NCBI GenBank assembly: GCA_960531495.1
Contig: OY482855.1
Coordinates: forward strand, 11,358,865-11,422,864
DNA: 64,000 nt
Source of the DNA: Zeus faber
Lineage: Eukaryota; Chordata; Actinopteri; Zeiformes; Zeidae
Reading direction: 5' to 3'
In this document: one piece after another, positions 1 to 12,292 of the stretch
How positions within the stretch are numbered: position 1 is the first letter of the stretch
Layout: the number at the start of each line of letters is the position of its first letter
The notes under the pieces: model-generated
Database searches by the model: none
What the model was told of the DNA's origin: nothing
What the model saw: the letters and a program-made list of their open reading frames with translations, nothing else
Position numbers and translations under genes: made by a program

Positions 1-2050
1 TGGCTGCTTATTTCAATTTTAGAATTAGTTGAGGCGTCTCGTCTAGACACCATAACTCTGAGGTGCTAATTTGGTAAATCTTGCAGTTCATTGACCTAAT
101 CAATATCCTTTTTTTGTGCTAATCAATGGAAACTAATAGTTTTTCCAAAGTGAAACAACATCACAAGTTATATTTTGAAAGTAATCCAAAGTACAATACA
201 AAATACTTATGAGTCATATATTACAAATGCAAATAATCAATTTGGAGGTAATTGACGCATTATTAAAAAGTGGGATGTATGGATGTGAAGAACCAAATAT
301 TGTAATACTTAAGTACTCCCCCCCTTTTCCAACTTTAATTCTCCTGTAAACTAACCACTAATTGTACGGTTCAAAGGATCTAGAGCCACCATATTGTTCT
401 CAGTACATCAGATACACATGGAATCATATTTTTGCCTATTATTGCTCAAACTTTATGCTAATATACCAGTTGTGTCAGTGATATTAGAAATTATACCGAA
501 ATCTTGACATTAACCTAACCACAAACAAAGGTGAAATTGTCAAGGCTTGCCTCCACTTGGACTAAGGCCCAGATACTCTTCAACATAGCGATCTCCTGCA
601 CAACTCTCCTAACTAACCAGTGCTGTGTCAGTCTTAATGATATATATTGGTGTTTCACTGTCCCCAAATAGCTTGCGATGTCATCGCCTACCTTTGTCCT
701 CTCTTCATCTTTGGTCCTGTTGTCCTCTCAGGCAATGATTCTCACCCTTATTTATTTCAATGACAGTCACGTTGATCCGCATTAGGCCACAGACCCCATT
801 TGATCGTTTTATTGTTGGGTATGATTTGATCTAAACTTCTATAGTTAGAGATAACTGTGAAACAATGGTCAGGACTCCACATTCAGAACCGCTTTAGTAG
901 GGGTGTAAGAAAATATCGATACACTTAAATATCGTGATATTATGTTTTGTGATACTGTATCAATTCTCAAAAACACTATTGATTTTTAATTTATAGTTTA
1001 CATGCAAAGATTCATGGCAGTGGTTAATTTTGTGTTGTGTTTAAACCCCCGACTGGTCTAATAAGTTATCAAGTTTGACATGTTGCCAGAAACATACCAG
1101 ATCACTGCCGAACAATTTCGGCATGCTGCTTTCGTCTTATCCACTTGTCTTTTCTACTTGTCTACGTTGTTGTATTTCAGCGGGAAACCGGAGTGTTCTC
1201 AAACAGGAGACCTTAATGATAAGGGAAGGGTCTTGAAGTTCTGGCTTCTTGTTTTCATTGGCCTTGACGTTAGCTAGCCAGAGGCTTGGCTGGGCTTGCT
1301 AAGCTAAGCGTGCTGTGTGTGTGTAGTGCGCTCAAAGTGCAAGGCGGAGACTAAACAAACTTCCAGCCTGCCACTTAATGTTTGTGGGAACTCTGATTTG
1401 AAGTATGTTCCGCACGCAAAAAAAGCCTACTTTGCGTTGGGTACACATCTGCACCCTACCGAAAGTCCTGTATGAATATGTGTACAGTTACACCCCACAA
1501 GCGATGTTTGTTTTATTTTCTTAATTTGTTTACCTAAAAAATCCTGTAAGCACTTTTATTTTTTTATTTTTTACTAATCTAGGCAAATGTTAATTCCTTG
1601 GCTCAGATTGCACAAAAAGTATTGCTATGATGTCGGATGTTACAGGGACTGTAATAAATAACAATGCAGATGCCACTGTTCTGATTGCATATGACAGTTT
1701 TCCTAAAATTAGATTAAAAATAATTGCAATATATCGCCTTACTTACAGTATCGCACTATATTGAATCGTAAGCCCTGTATCTTGATACGTATCCTATCGC
1801 CAGATTATTGCCAATTCACAGCCCGAGTTTTCTTCTTGAAGCCTGCCACTGATTTAGCTTCTGGAATTTTAGTGTCGCACATGTTGCAAAACAATACTCG
1901 TCAAATTTCATTGAGTATCAAACTTTACTTTTGCTACTTTAATTACTTCCGCTTGTTGGTGTTCCGAACAGACAATCGCACTGCAAATGTGTGTAATTTA
2001 TGTATAGATCAAAATATAGCATTTGTAATGTATCCTCATTGTCCCCCTAG
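1..2050 (+). other. csnk1e: CSNK1E intron (5' part, incomplete)
   Basis: No exon is visible here. The next upstream CK1 exon should end at the LLADQM segment and is not present, so the window starts inside this intron. The sequence is AT-rich, with short homopolymer runs and no ORF of interest. The pyrimidine tract and AG at 2049-2050 form the acceptor. Confidence 0.7.
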
Positions 2051-5000
2051 ATCAGTCGCATCGAGTACATCCACTCCAAGAATTTCATCCATCGGGACGT
2101 GAAGCCAGACAACTTCCTGATGGGGCTCGGCAAGAAGGGGAATCTGGTGTACATCATTGACTTCGGATTGGCCAAAAAGTACAGAGATGCACGCACACAC
2201 CAGCACATCCCATACAGGGAGAACAAGAACCTGACCGGCACTGCCCGCTATGCCTCCATCAACACACATCTGGGAATCGGTAAGATGCCGCTCAGGGGTG
2301 TGGAAACATGTAATCATTTAATGCGTGTATGTTGCCCTGGTTTGTAAGCTCTTTGTTAGTTAGCCATCACATCCCCTGCCAGTTGGTTTGGGTCAAAATT
2401 GTGCCCCAAAACACTGTGCAAGGCAAAAAAAACCAAAACTTAATTGTTCCAAAAAGTCTATTCATGTCACTGGAAGCTTTCTGCAAACACCATGTTGAGT
2501 CATTGGAGCTGGCATGTGGTAATGTTTTCCTCCTCTCGACACTCATCTGTAGCTCTGAGGTTCAAGTTCAAGATATTATTTCTCACATACATACACATAC
2601 GGTCGTACATATATGCAGTGAAATGTCATGACACCCGGTGATTACACACAAGCTCTATAAGCTCGAAAAATACTCAAATGTGCGTAATCGACACGTGGCA
2701 CTCGTGCAGGCGGCCGCAAGGGGCGGCGCCACAATCGCGATTCTGGGTTCTATAATTATATAATAGGATTAAGTGTCTGTGTTGTATTAAATATGCATCT
2801 AAATCCTCCGAAATGAAACTTTACCATAACTTACCTCCAGTACTTATCTCACAGAGTAGAAATCCTAACAAAGCAGGCAAATGAAAATTTTCACAGACAA
2901 GTCAAACCGGATCCTTGTCTTGTTTACGGAAGTGACGTCAGCAATTCTTACTCGGCGATACATGCCCCCTCCACAACAATGTCTCCAGGTGTGTGTAAAA
3001 GTAGTACGATTTAAAGGTTGAACTCTTATCAGAACGGTTTTATATTGTGACTTCACATCATATGGAATATGGATGAATGATCTTCACCTGGACTGTCGCT
3101 ATGATAGCGATGTACTACATGCAGCTGTAGTACAATTGATTTTTCTAGTTATAATATCAAATGTAAATATAAGTCTTGAACGAACCCTACACTGTGATGA
3201 TAGAACACCACCAGGCACGTTGGCACAGCGTATGGGCGCTACATTCTGTAAGTGCCGCTTTCTTTTAAAACTGCTATTGGAGCTCCACTGGCCAGGTCAG
3301 CTGCACGGGGCCCTCGCGGGGCTGGGCAGTGTTTCTGATTTTGATAGGTCTATTAAGTGCTTGCGGCTACACAAGCCTTTTCCATACAAACATGAGATAT
3401 AACTACATATAAATGTTTTTTTAAAGAGTGCAATCAGTTTCAATGTGTTTTATATGAGTCAACATTGTACCAGAGAGCTAGAGCTGCTGTCAGATTTGCT
3501 GATTGATCAAGACCCAAAGAAATACAAAGAACAAACATAACGGAAATACATAGATATAATGCAACGCAGTACAAAGATGTCCTACTGACAAACTTACGAG
3601 TTGTGAACGCTTTTGTCCGTCATCTGTCATCCTCGGTATTGTTTTGCTTTTATAAATCCGTCACATTGCCTCACTCGATGTTGTCTGAGAGCCTAACAAT
3701 GCTCCCTGAATATTTTAGTGGCTTTAATCTACAGCGAGGTTCTTTTTCCATTCAGGAAGCAAAAAGTGTTCTTCTCTTAGATCGAATAGGCTTAAGTGTT
3801 GTTTTTTTGCTTTGTTTTTTCACGGCAAAGTTTCTTCTTTTAATGTTGTTGCCATCAGATTTGGGGGGGACTACGGGCTCATTAGCGCAAGCAGAAACAG
3901 AAAGGGGGCGTGGGTGGGATGTCTGGCATGGAAAACAAGTTGTCATCTTGGGCCCCAGCCTCATCATTCCTATATAATGTACTGTAATAGATATTGTGCG
4001 GAGCATTCATTATATGGCTCAGCCTTCAAAATGGTCTGTGCTTGAACAGAAATATAACTGTTTTATTTTAAGACGTGTCTTTTGAGATATTTTCTTATTT
4101 TTAACAAACCTTTCGATCATCATTTCTATGTGCACTTTGGCACATTATTTTGATACAACTAATGCGTGACGCAATTCTCTGATAATGACTTAAGTCAGCC
4201 AGAAAACAAATGACGTTGCATCTCCGTTGTCTTTTAAAGCGTGCTCTCTCCTTGTTTCGGTAACCCTGCAAGTGTTTGTCCCACTCTCTGTCCACAGAGC
4301 AGTCCAGGCGCGATGACCTGGAGTCTCTCGGCTACGTTCTCATGTACTTCAACCTGGGCTCCTTGCCGTGGCAGGGCCTCAAGGCGGCCACCAAGAGGCA
4401 GAAGTACGAACGCATCAGTGAGAAGAAAATGTCCACTCCCATAGAGGTGCTCTGCAAAGGATACCCCTGTGAGTCCACTGTCTTTGGGCAGCCGTGGTTA
4501 GATATTCTAGTGTTTTTCGTCAGATTTGCTCTGGTGTAAGTTAAAAGATAACACTTTATTGATTCGAAGGCCAAAGGCTTGTCTCTGCTCTGAACTTCTG
4601 TGCCGTCCGGTCCTCTTGACACAGCCGAGTTCTCCACGTACCTGAATTTCTGTCGCTCGCTGCGTTTCGACGACAAGCCGGACTACTCGTACCTGCGACA
4701 GCTGTTCAGGAACCTCTTCCACAGACAGGGCTTCTCCTACGACTATGTCTTTGACTGGAACATGCTCAAATTTGTGAGTTACGATTTAGTCGTTCATTGT
4801 AGCTTTTCATGCAACCTTTTCACCTGGTCTCTCGTGTGGATTCATGGTGATCTCTCAACCCCCAGGGTGCCAGCCGGACAGCCGAAGACGGCGACCGGGA
4901 ACGGAGGACGGCAGACGACAGGGATGATCGGGGAGCCCCCAGGGGGTCTGCCACACGGGGCCTCCCCCCGGGACCCAACCCCCCACCTGCCAACAGAGTC

Positions 5001-5463
5001 AGGAACGGACCGGAGCAGGCCATCTCCAACCCAGCCTCGCGGGTCCAGCAGTCGGGTGAGTCTGAATTAGAGTAAATGAGCTCTACAGTGCACAGAATAT
5101 TCTAATACGCGCCTGGCCCTAAATGGCCATGACACAGTTTGATTATCATCAAAGGCCCTTTTTTATTTTTGCCACCTTAGGCAACACGTCACCCCGTGCG
5201 ATATCCCGCGCGGAGAGGGAGAGGAAGGTGAGCATGCGGTTACATCGGGGGGCTCCCGCTAATGTGTCGTCCTCTGACCTCACAGCCCGTCATGACCCGT
5301 CCCGAATCTCCACGTCACAGGTCAGAAGATGCGCCCGTCGCCCTCTACTTTAGCGACTTCAGCTTATTCGTCTTGTTGCAGTCGCTTATTACCGTTGCCT
5401 CTGAGTCACTAACTTTCTGTTTGCTTCCAGGTCAGCATGCCGTTCGAGCATGTGGGGAAGTGA
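2051..5463 (+). CDS. csnk1e: Casein kinase 1 epsilon, 3' part (six coding exons; 5' exons lie before the window)
   Basis: Ser/Thr kinase of the CK1 delta/epsilon group, which phosphorylates PER clock proteins and Wnt components. Exons: 2051-2279, 4298-4468, 4625-4773, 4866-5055, 5181-5320, 5431-5463; all borders are AG/GT and phases match. About 303 residues are visible. They start just after the alpha-E/catalytic-loop boundary ([21 protein letters not shown]), carry the HRD and DFG motifs and the CK1-specific SIN in place of APE, then the C-lobe ending at DWNMLKF. The tail has a [10 protein letters not shown] segment and a Ser-rich stretch ([18 protein letters not shown]) and ends MPFEHVGK. 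That tail points to epsilon; delta is the main alternative. A GTGAGC inside exon 5181-5320 is read through, because the conserved RKVSMRLH continues across it. The N-lobe and glycine loop are outside the window. Confidence 0.95.
2280..4297 (+). other. csnk1e: CSNK1E intron with a dispersed repeat
   Basis: Intron between the catalytic-loop exon and the C-lobe exon. It contains a copy of a dispersed repeat (about 2560-2690) that recurs in DDX17 intron 2, and a GC-rich patch near 2700-2740. I see no coding sequence. Confidence 0.6.
2560..2690. repeat. Dispersed repeat, copy 1 (family not assigned)
   Basis: Begins with TTCAAG-like hexamers, then a TATT-CTCACATACATACACATACGG segment, then AGTGAAATGTCATGACACCC and a run ending near AAAATACTCAAATGT. 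It matches 25100-25245 almost base for base. It resembles a common teleost interspersed sequence, but I cannot name the family with confidence. Confidence 0.7.
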
Positions 5464-5657
5464 AGTCCTCAGGCTCTGCGTTGTGAATGAAACCGACAGG
5501 TGGGGCCCGATTTTACTTGTGCTAGCTGGGTAGACGGACAGACAGACGACAGACAAACACAATCTCACTCTCTCCTCATTGAACCTGCTTCTTGTTGCAG
5601 GGCTCCGAGAGATGCAAATCGCTCCAGGTTGTTGTTTTTTTTTTGTTTGTTTTTTTT

Positions 5658-5681
5658 GGGGGGGGGGGGGGGGGGGGGGGG
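5658..5681 (+). repeat. G homopolymer (24 nt) in CSNK1E 3' UTR
   Basis: Uninterrupted G run preceded by T-rich sequence. Seen directly. The length may be affected by sequencing or assembly error. Confidence 0.85.
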
Positions 5682-6301
5682 TTCTTTTCTGAAATATGTT
5701 GGTTTTGTTTTGTCTTTTATATAATTGCCAATAAGACACCGTGGATCTTTTAGGAATGCACAGACCCTGAAAGATCAAAAAAATTTACAGTATCCGGCTT
5801 CTTGGATCATTCTGGGACCTCGGTTTACAATCAATGACACCCACCACCACAATACAAGGGGAGAATGAACACCATTTCAAGTCTTGTCTCCTCTCCTATT
5901 TCCCGGGGGTAACTCATCACGCTCGCCCCATATCCGGCTCCAGATGAACATTCCCACAATGCCCCGTCGGTCAAATGTGAAGTATTGTTGGCGTCAAAGA
6001 AGCTTGATGGAAGGTGTCATGGTGCACAAACATGATTCTGGCCTGGGACGAACTGCCCATTGGCTTTATGGCTATGTTTTATTTTGTACTCTGCAAGCGA
6101 CAGTTGTACCTTTTTATTTTTTTTTTATGAATGACATAACCTGTTTTAATGTTTCCTAGAATAGTATTGGGGATGTATAGTATCCTGGTTTGTGAATACA
6201 TTGCATTGATCGAAATGCACCCTTTCGCGGTTAGATTGGAGGTCTGTGTTTCCACGAGCGGACTGCTAAAAGATGTAAGGGCGGAGAGGTGTAGTTGAGG
6301 T

Positions 6302-6320
6302 GGGGGGGGGGGGGGGGGGG
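6302..6320 (+). repeat. G homopolymer (19 nt) in CSNK1E 3' UTR
   Basis: Second uninterrupted G run about 640 nt after the first, on the sense strand of the transcript. Confidence 0.85.
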
Positions 6321-7702
6321 ACAGGATGAAAGCAGAAGGAAGGATGCGTAAGTGATTGTTTTAGCCGTCATGGTTTTTGAAATTGCGATTGGTGCGTCGC
6401 CCATGATTTACCCATGTCTTACCGACTTATTAGTCCTGCAGTAAAGTTCAGCAGTCCACTTCACTTGTTTTCTCATGCATCCTCAGCATCTTGCCCCACA
6501 CACCAACACGCACACCACACTTTTTGTGTTGGCTTTTTGCCCTGTTTTTGTGTTCTTTGATCATGACATTGTGTAGGTAAGAAAACAAAGGGGTAATCAT
6601 AAATATTGTAAAGGCACACTATCAGCATTAGAAATTCTCAGTTTATATTCTTGCAAAAATTCTTAATGTATTTGACTGGAGCTGCCTGTTCTGGCTACAG
6701 TTTTTTTTTTTTTAAAACATTGGTTCTTAATGTCACAGCTTTTCCATTTCTTATTTTTTGTTAATGTAGGTTTGCCGGGAATGGGTGGACTGGCTAAGTT
6801 TAATACGGGGATGGGTCAAGACGTAAGACTACGTTTCTCACTGTAAATATATTTTTATTTCTGTGGAAAGCCAAAATGTGATTGGTTGTTTTAAGGTGTA
6901 AAGTAGAAAAACGCATACTAAATACGTAAATCAGGGCTGGGTTCAGGATTTTAGAAGCTATTAGAAGTACTACATTATGGGATGGGCGTTAAGCAAATGT
7001 TACACTGCCAGCTGGGTCTCAGTGTTTTGTGTGTGCGTACGTTGACAGAAAAGCACACACTCCTGCAAGCTGAGAATACAGAGTTCATAGTGTCTTTATG
7101 TTGATAATTTTTCTTTGTATCTGTGCTATTTATTTTCGACTTGTGTTTTGTCAGTGGAATCTTTAAAGCTGTACCCTTGTCATTGTTTTCCTTTTCAGTT
7201 AACCAGCCTGTAATCTGTAAATGGCATCTTGTTCACCTATTAAGTCTCGGCACTTCATTTAAATTGATGGTTTGTCCTCCCAAGAGTTAAGCCTTTCTGT
7301 CCACCTCTGAAAATGATTAGTTCATCATTTGTCTTCACAAGGTTTTTTTGTTTTGTTTTGTTTTTTTAAATAGTGATTTGGATTCAAACTTCCAGCAACC
7401 TTAATGATGTCATTGAGATAAAAAACAACAATCTGAAGCATTTTGGGTGGTTATGTAAAACAGTCGGTGACCTTTGTTTTGTGTCCTGGGTGGGCCGACG
7501 TGGCCCAGTGGCAGTGTAAGTGCTTGGGGCAGGGCAACTAGAAATGCTTGGGACAATGGGAAGTCACTTTATGTATTGTGTACTGATATCTTGTACAGTT
7601 CTTTAACACACTTTTAACTTTATTTACAACAGTATTTGTGTATATTTTATGAAGTAATAAAAATTAATAAAAACGTTCACAACATTTTCTCTGGTCTATA
7701 TG

Positions 7703-7998
7703 CTTTCTTTACACTTTGTATTTAAATGGAAGCAATTGAGACATTGAACTTGAAACTGCAATGCAAACGATTGTGGATGTATTGTCTTCTTAAAATGTGG
7801 ATAGTTTTGAGAATAAAGCCTTGAGGGCAGGTAGGGCTGGGGGACAAGACAATGCTTTACACTTTGTATTTAAATGGAAGCAATTGAGACATTGAACTTT
7901 AAACTGCAATGCAAACGATTGTGGATGTATTTTATTCTTAAATTGTGGATAGTTTTGAGAATAAAGCCTTGAGGGCAGGTGTGGCTGGGGGTACAAGA
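7703..7998. repeat. 148-bp direct tandem duplication
   Basis: Two adjacent near-identical units, offset by 148 bp. Each carries ACACTTTGTATTTAAATGGA, GCAATGCAAACGATTGTGGA and GAGAATAAAGCCTTGAGGGC. Small differences (for example CTTGAAACTG against CTTTAAACTG) show modest divergence. The unit includes an AATAAA hexamer. It lies just past the CSNK1E 3' end. Confidence 0.9.
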
Positions 7999-8250
7999 CA
8001 ATAGCACATGCACAGCAGGTCCAGCTGGCAGCTGTATGACGTCACCTTGCTGTGGAAAAGGCCAGTTCCAGGCGATCCAACTATCTGCGCGTGCGCAGAA
8101 ACAACGGGAGTTTTGTCGGGCACTGCAACAAGAAGAAGCCGAACACTTGGAAATGGAGTGGAAGTAGTGATTATATCAACACTTTCCGAGATGACTCGTT
8201 TTAATTAATGTAAAGGGAGTGGCATTGTGATTTTTTTTTTTTAATGTATT

Positions 8251-8542
8251 TTCGCAACTAGCGCTTGTCCAGAGTTAACGGAGAAACGGGCAAGCTAACG
8301 CCAGGCTAGGCTAACTTGGCATCCAAGTTAGAACGCACCGCGAGTGTTTAGCCGCTTGAAAAAAAAACCCAACAAAAAACAAACAAAAAAAGAACCGGGC
8401 AAGGTGCAAACAAACATGCGGTGTATGGCTTCACTCGCCTAGCGATTTTTTTTTTTTTTGCGTGTGACATTTAGGATTGGGTTTGACATCGACACAGCTT
8501 ATGCGCTAAACTGATGCTCAGAGTCAAAGCACTGCAGAGGAG
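8251..8542 (+). promoter_or_regulatory. tmem184b: Probable TMEM184B promoter and non-coding first exon
   Basis: CpG-bearing segment ending in GAGGAG|GTAAGC, a strong donor with its GT at 8543-8544. The TMEM184B start codon directly follows an acceptor at 13096-13097, so the gene needs an upstream non-coding exon. This is the best candidate, but the start point is unknown and the pairing is inferred. Confidence 0.35.
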
Positions 8543-10529
8543 GTAAGCCGCACACTGGAGATGGTGATGTCTATGTGTACCGCAGGTTCCACCTCTCCCA
8601 CCTCGCCTATGCTCGCTAACTGTACGCGTATGGATTGGTATTTTAATGTCGTCACGGTTATTACATCATCGCCCGATCGCGATCTTTTTTTTTTGTGTGT
8701 GAAGTCGTTCGATTCCTCAAGCATGTGTTTTCACCAAAATTTAAGTGTAGTGTTGAGGAAATGTCGCAATAATAATAGAACGAGGATTGGTTGTTGCCTT
8801 CGGTTAGGGTTGAGGAAAATTGACTCGTTTACCCCAAATGCTATATTCCGATCTCCGATGCCAATAAGTGTCTGTTCTGCAATTAATAGACATGAAGATT
8901 GCATTTTTTATTTTATGCCACTAGTATAGCGGTATAAAAGTAACGAGTAAGACAATTTACATTCTTAAAAGCAATTTGTGTTCCTTTTACAGTTTACTCA
9001 AATTTCATGATCGTGACAGCCTAAATTGTAAACATCGAAAACATGATCAATGTGTCAGAAATGTCAGAAAATGCAATGCAGCACGGTGGCTGCGGGCGAG
9101 TTTCCACTAGAAAGTAGTCCATTCCATTGACATCCGAACAGAAGAACAATTGCAAAATGACAACAATAAAATCCAGTGTTGTTGTTATTGTGATGCTTTG
9201 TGTCGCATTAGCCCCAGCAAAAAGCTGCTGAGGTCATGCCAGAGAGCCTGCTGTTCTCATTTAGGTCAAAGTACAATGGCTGCTTTGGAACAGTCCTTGG
9301 GGTGCTGTCAGCGGGATTGATGACCTGCCTTTGTATGAATGTGTTGTGGGAAAAATAACTAACAAGAGTATTTGGTGTTTTAACCAATGATCATATGGTT
9401 AGCTTTGTTTTTGTTCCAAAGCTCATTGAAATGTGCCCTTTCATATTTTTAAAGCATCTCTAGACTATTGTGATAGAAAAGTGCAATACTTGATATGTTA
9501 TATATAACCAATGGATCATAATTTTTCTATTTTCATAAACAAGCTCTTGCCTTTTGCTCACATGATTGGCTCATACGCTCCACACTGTTCGCCAGCTTGT
9601 CTGACGTCACAATTTGCCTGTGGGCGGACATGCAGCCCACAGCATTCAGTAGTCACAAGATGATTCAGCAATCTTCTAGCTTCCAGAAATTTCTCAAAAA
9701 AATTGTAGCTTGTGTGAGGTCAGAGTGGCGTCACAAAACGACTCCTTTTCCGATAAGACTCCCCACTTTGGGAGATATACTACAGAGCGCTGCTATCACT
9801 GCTTTGGAAGTGTGTCTTTATATCTCTCCTTATTGTGCAAAATAAATTTAGTTCTGGTGAATAGACTGAGCGTCTCAGTTCGTTCCAGATAGCAAGGGTT
9901 ATTCTTATCGACCAGGCAGCGGAATTTTGCCGACTATATTGGTTCCTTTTCCATAATTTTTAACATCAAATTGTAAACCATTGGACTCTGATTTGACTCT
10001 CAGGCTGACATTCTTAGCTTCTGCGCAAACATAAACATGGGATTTGAGGAATTTTACCCCACACAATCTCCATTTAATTTCCCAACCGTTTTCACACAGT
10101 CTTTGTTAGAAATATCCGCAGGCAAGGCCGGTCTGATTTTGTATGTCATTGTGATGTGTTTCATTGTGACCGGCCAATTAAGGCCTCTCGGAGCTACTTT
10201 ATGCGAGTCATCGCTTCATCCCATATTTAGGTGATGGGAGACAGGATGGTACCATCAAAATCAGTTTGATTAGTGATTAGGTTATTAGCTTCCTGTCATG
10301 CAGCCCGAGTGACTGATACTGTCACAGATGGCAGAACATGTTGATGCTTTGATCATCAGGGTTGGGCGTCTGTTAGGCATCTTACTGGCTTTCTTTTGAC
10401 GTCACCTTATCTGCTTTTAATAGCCAGTCTGATTTGCTTAACCCCTTCTAAGGGACCCTGGGCTCAAATCCCTGCAATATCTAAACACATTCGATTAGAC
10501 GCTTGCGAAAGGAACCGCAGCTTCATCCC

Positions 10530-11700
10530 CAAGACCAGCGTAACAGGTTGTGAAGACCAAAGAACGGTGTGCCGCAGGGGTCAGTCCTTGCACCGATGCT
10601 ATTCAACATCTACATCCACGACCTTCCAGTGACTGAGTCAAGGAAGTATGGCTACGTGGACGACCTGGCTATCTTGCTCCGAACACCGTCATGGACTACG
10701 ACTGAGGACAGGCTCAACCAAGACATGGGCATCCTGGCCACATACCCGAGGAAGTGGGGACTGAAACTCAGTATAGGCAAGATGGTATCGGCAGCCTTCC
10801 ACCTCAACAACAAGGAGTCAAAAAGAGAACTGGAGGTGTTTGTCGACAACAAGCGACTAACATTCCAGCAAGCTCCCAAGTACCTAGGTGTGAAGATGGA
10901 CCGTACACTGGGCTTCAAACAACACCTAGAAGAAGTCAAGGCCAAGGTAACATCACGGGCAATGCTCATCCGTCGACTTGCTGGTACAACATGGGGAGCT
11001 GACGCCAAGACGCTACAGATAGCAACTCAGGCCCTGGTCTTCTCTGCAGCTGAGTACTTCGCACCTGTTTGGGGACGGAGTCCACACGCAAAGAAGGTGG
11101 CTGTGGCGATAAACAACGCGCTCCGAACTGTGACAGGCTCCCTACAGTCCATGCCAGTCAGCCAGCTCCCTGTCCTAGCAGGGATTGCCCCTGCCGCCAT
11201 CAGAAGGGAAGCCGCCACCTGCGCTTTGGCAAGAAAGGCCAAGATGCATAAAGAGCACCTGCTGCACCAGACAACAACCACGGTAGCACCCCCAAACAGA
11301 CTGGTCTCATGTCAGCCCTACAACCTGGCGGCACAGAAGTTACTGCAAGCGGCTCCAAAGGGACAGTCAAGAATGACTCGCCTCGTCCTGGACGGTAGAG
11401 TGGGAGACTGCTGAGCCCACGCGACTCCACCGCCACATCTGGGACCCGGGTGGAGGAGTCAAGGGTGAAGAACTGCCACGCTAACAATGGACAACACTAC
11501 ACCGGCTGCGAACAGGTGTGTGTCGCTTCAAGTCCTTCATGAAAAAATGGGGTCTCTGCCTGCATATGTGGGGAACCTGAGCAAACAGCGGACCACATCA
11601 TCAATGGGTGCGACTACCACAGTGCACCGTCTGAAGCTGGCCACTTCGAACTGGACCTGGCGACGATGAAATGGCTACATCATAGTGAACTGGACGTATG
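10530..11700 (+). mobile_element. Non-LTR retrotransposon fragment (jockey-like reverse transcriptase), 5'-truncated
   Basis: The reading frame from about 10569 to 11414 gives a reverse-transcriptase C-terminal half: the VPQGSVLAPMLFN motif, the YVDDLAIL catalytic box, then a LSIGKM/YLGVKMDRTLGFKQH region typical of jockey-type LINEs. After a stop at 11412, related sequence continues in other frames (RLRTGVCRFKSFMKKWG), so the C-terminal region is frameshifted. The endonuclease and N-terminal reverse transcriptase are missing. A dead, old copy inside the probable TMEM184B first intron. Confidence 0.8.
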
Positions 11701-11767
11701 ATGTCCATTTTACTGTAATATCTGACATCTTTGGTGTAGCCTCGCTCTCTGTTGGATTGTTTTTGTG

Positions 11768-12170
11768 GGGTGGGGATGGTGTGGTTTGAGCAGCCACACC
11801 TGTCTTAGGGCTAGGTAATTCGGCCTAGGATAAGGGTGGCTGTATGCCTGTTGCTCATTAGACTAATCAACAAGCAACAGGTAAAACCCCCATCCCCACA
11901 CACACAGGAGAGGAGCCCTTGTCATGACATGTTGTCCATCTGCTCCATACTTGTTCCACCTAGCTCACTCGCTACAATAAAACTGGTGTGTTTTTGGAAC
12001 CTATGGCACAAAGACACGGACACTGAGGTTTGAAACACACCAGTTTCGTGTAGCGAGTGGGCTAGGTGGAACAAGCCCAGTGCAGATGGACAACATGTCA
12101 TTACAAGGGCTTCAATTACCTAGACCTGAGACAGGTGTGGCTGCTCAAACCACACCATCCCCACACCACG
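11768..12170. repeat. Large imperfect palindrome (foldback element)
   Basis: Two arm pairs in mirror order. The outer arm at about 11768-11822 (GGGATGGTGTGGTTTGAGCA, then a CACACCTGTCTTAGG segment) is the reverse complement of 12106-12170. The inner arm at about 11908-11985 (CATGTTGTCCATCTGC, TTGTTCCACCTAGC, AAACTGGTGTGTTT) is the reverse complement of about 12034-12105. The left half has an extra 80 bp, with its own small hairpin (CCTGTTGCT / AGCAACAGG). The loop is about 48 bp. Such a form suggests a foldback transposon or an inverted duplication. Confidence 0.85.
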
Positions 12171-12209
12171 GTTTTGTATCGGGATGTTGTAATACTGATA
12201 TTGGTGTGT

Positions 12210-12292
12210 CATCCATCGAGTTCAACCCTATTTTAGCCAGACTGCACTGGCTTCCTGTCTCTGTTAGGATTGATTTTAAAGTCCTCAGCTGA
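12210..12292 (+). mobile_element. Short LINE fragment (L2/Rex-type reverse transcriptase C-terminus)
   Basis: Encodes FNPILARLHWLPVSVRIDFK, matching the HWLPV..RI.FK block of L2/Rex-group LINEs. The antisense LINE at 56.2-58.7 kb carries the related LHWLPVAARIKFK. Only a fragment, directly beside the palindrome. Confidence 0.6.

Larger units (their letters stand above)
5464..7685 (+). other. csnk1e: CSNK1E 3' UTR with poly(A) signals
   Basis: Follows the TGA at 5461-5463. It contains two long G runs (5658-5681 and 6302-6320) and an exon-like segment at 6770-6822. Overlapping AATAAA hexamers start at 7656 and shortly after, and are the likely cleavage signals. There is no other gene here. The UTR length is inferred from the first strong signal; transcripts could end earlier. 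Confidence 0.55.

Noticed and set aside
5221-5236. GTGAGC after GAGGAAG taken as a CSNK1E donor
   Set aside because: The conserved [20 protein letters not shown] sequence runs through it, so the exon continues to 5320.
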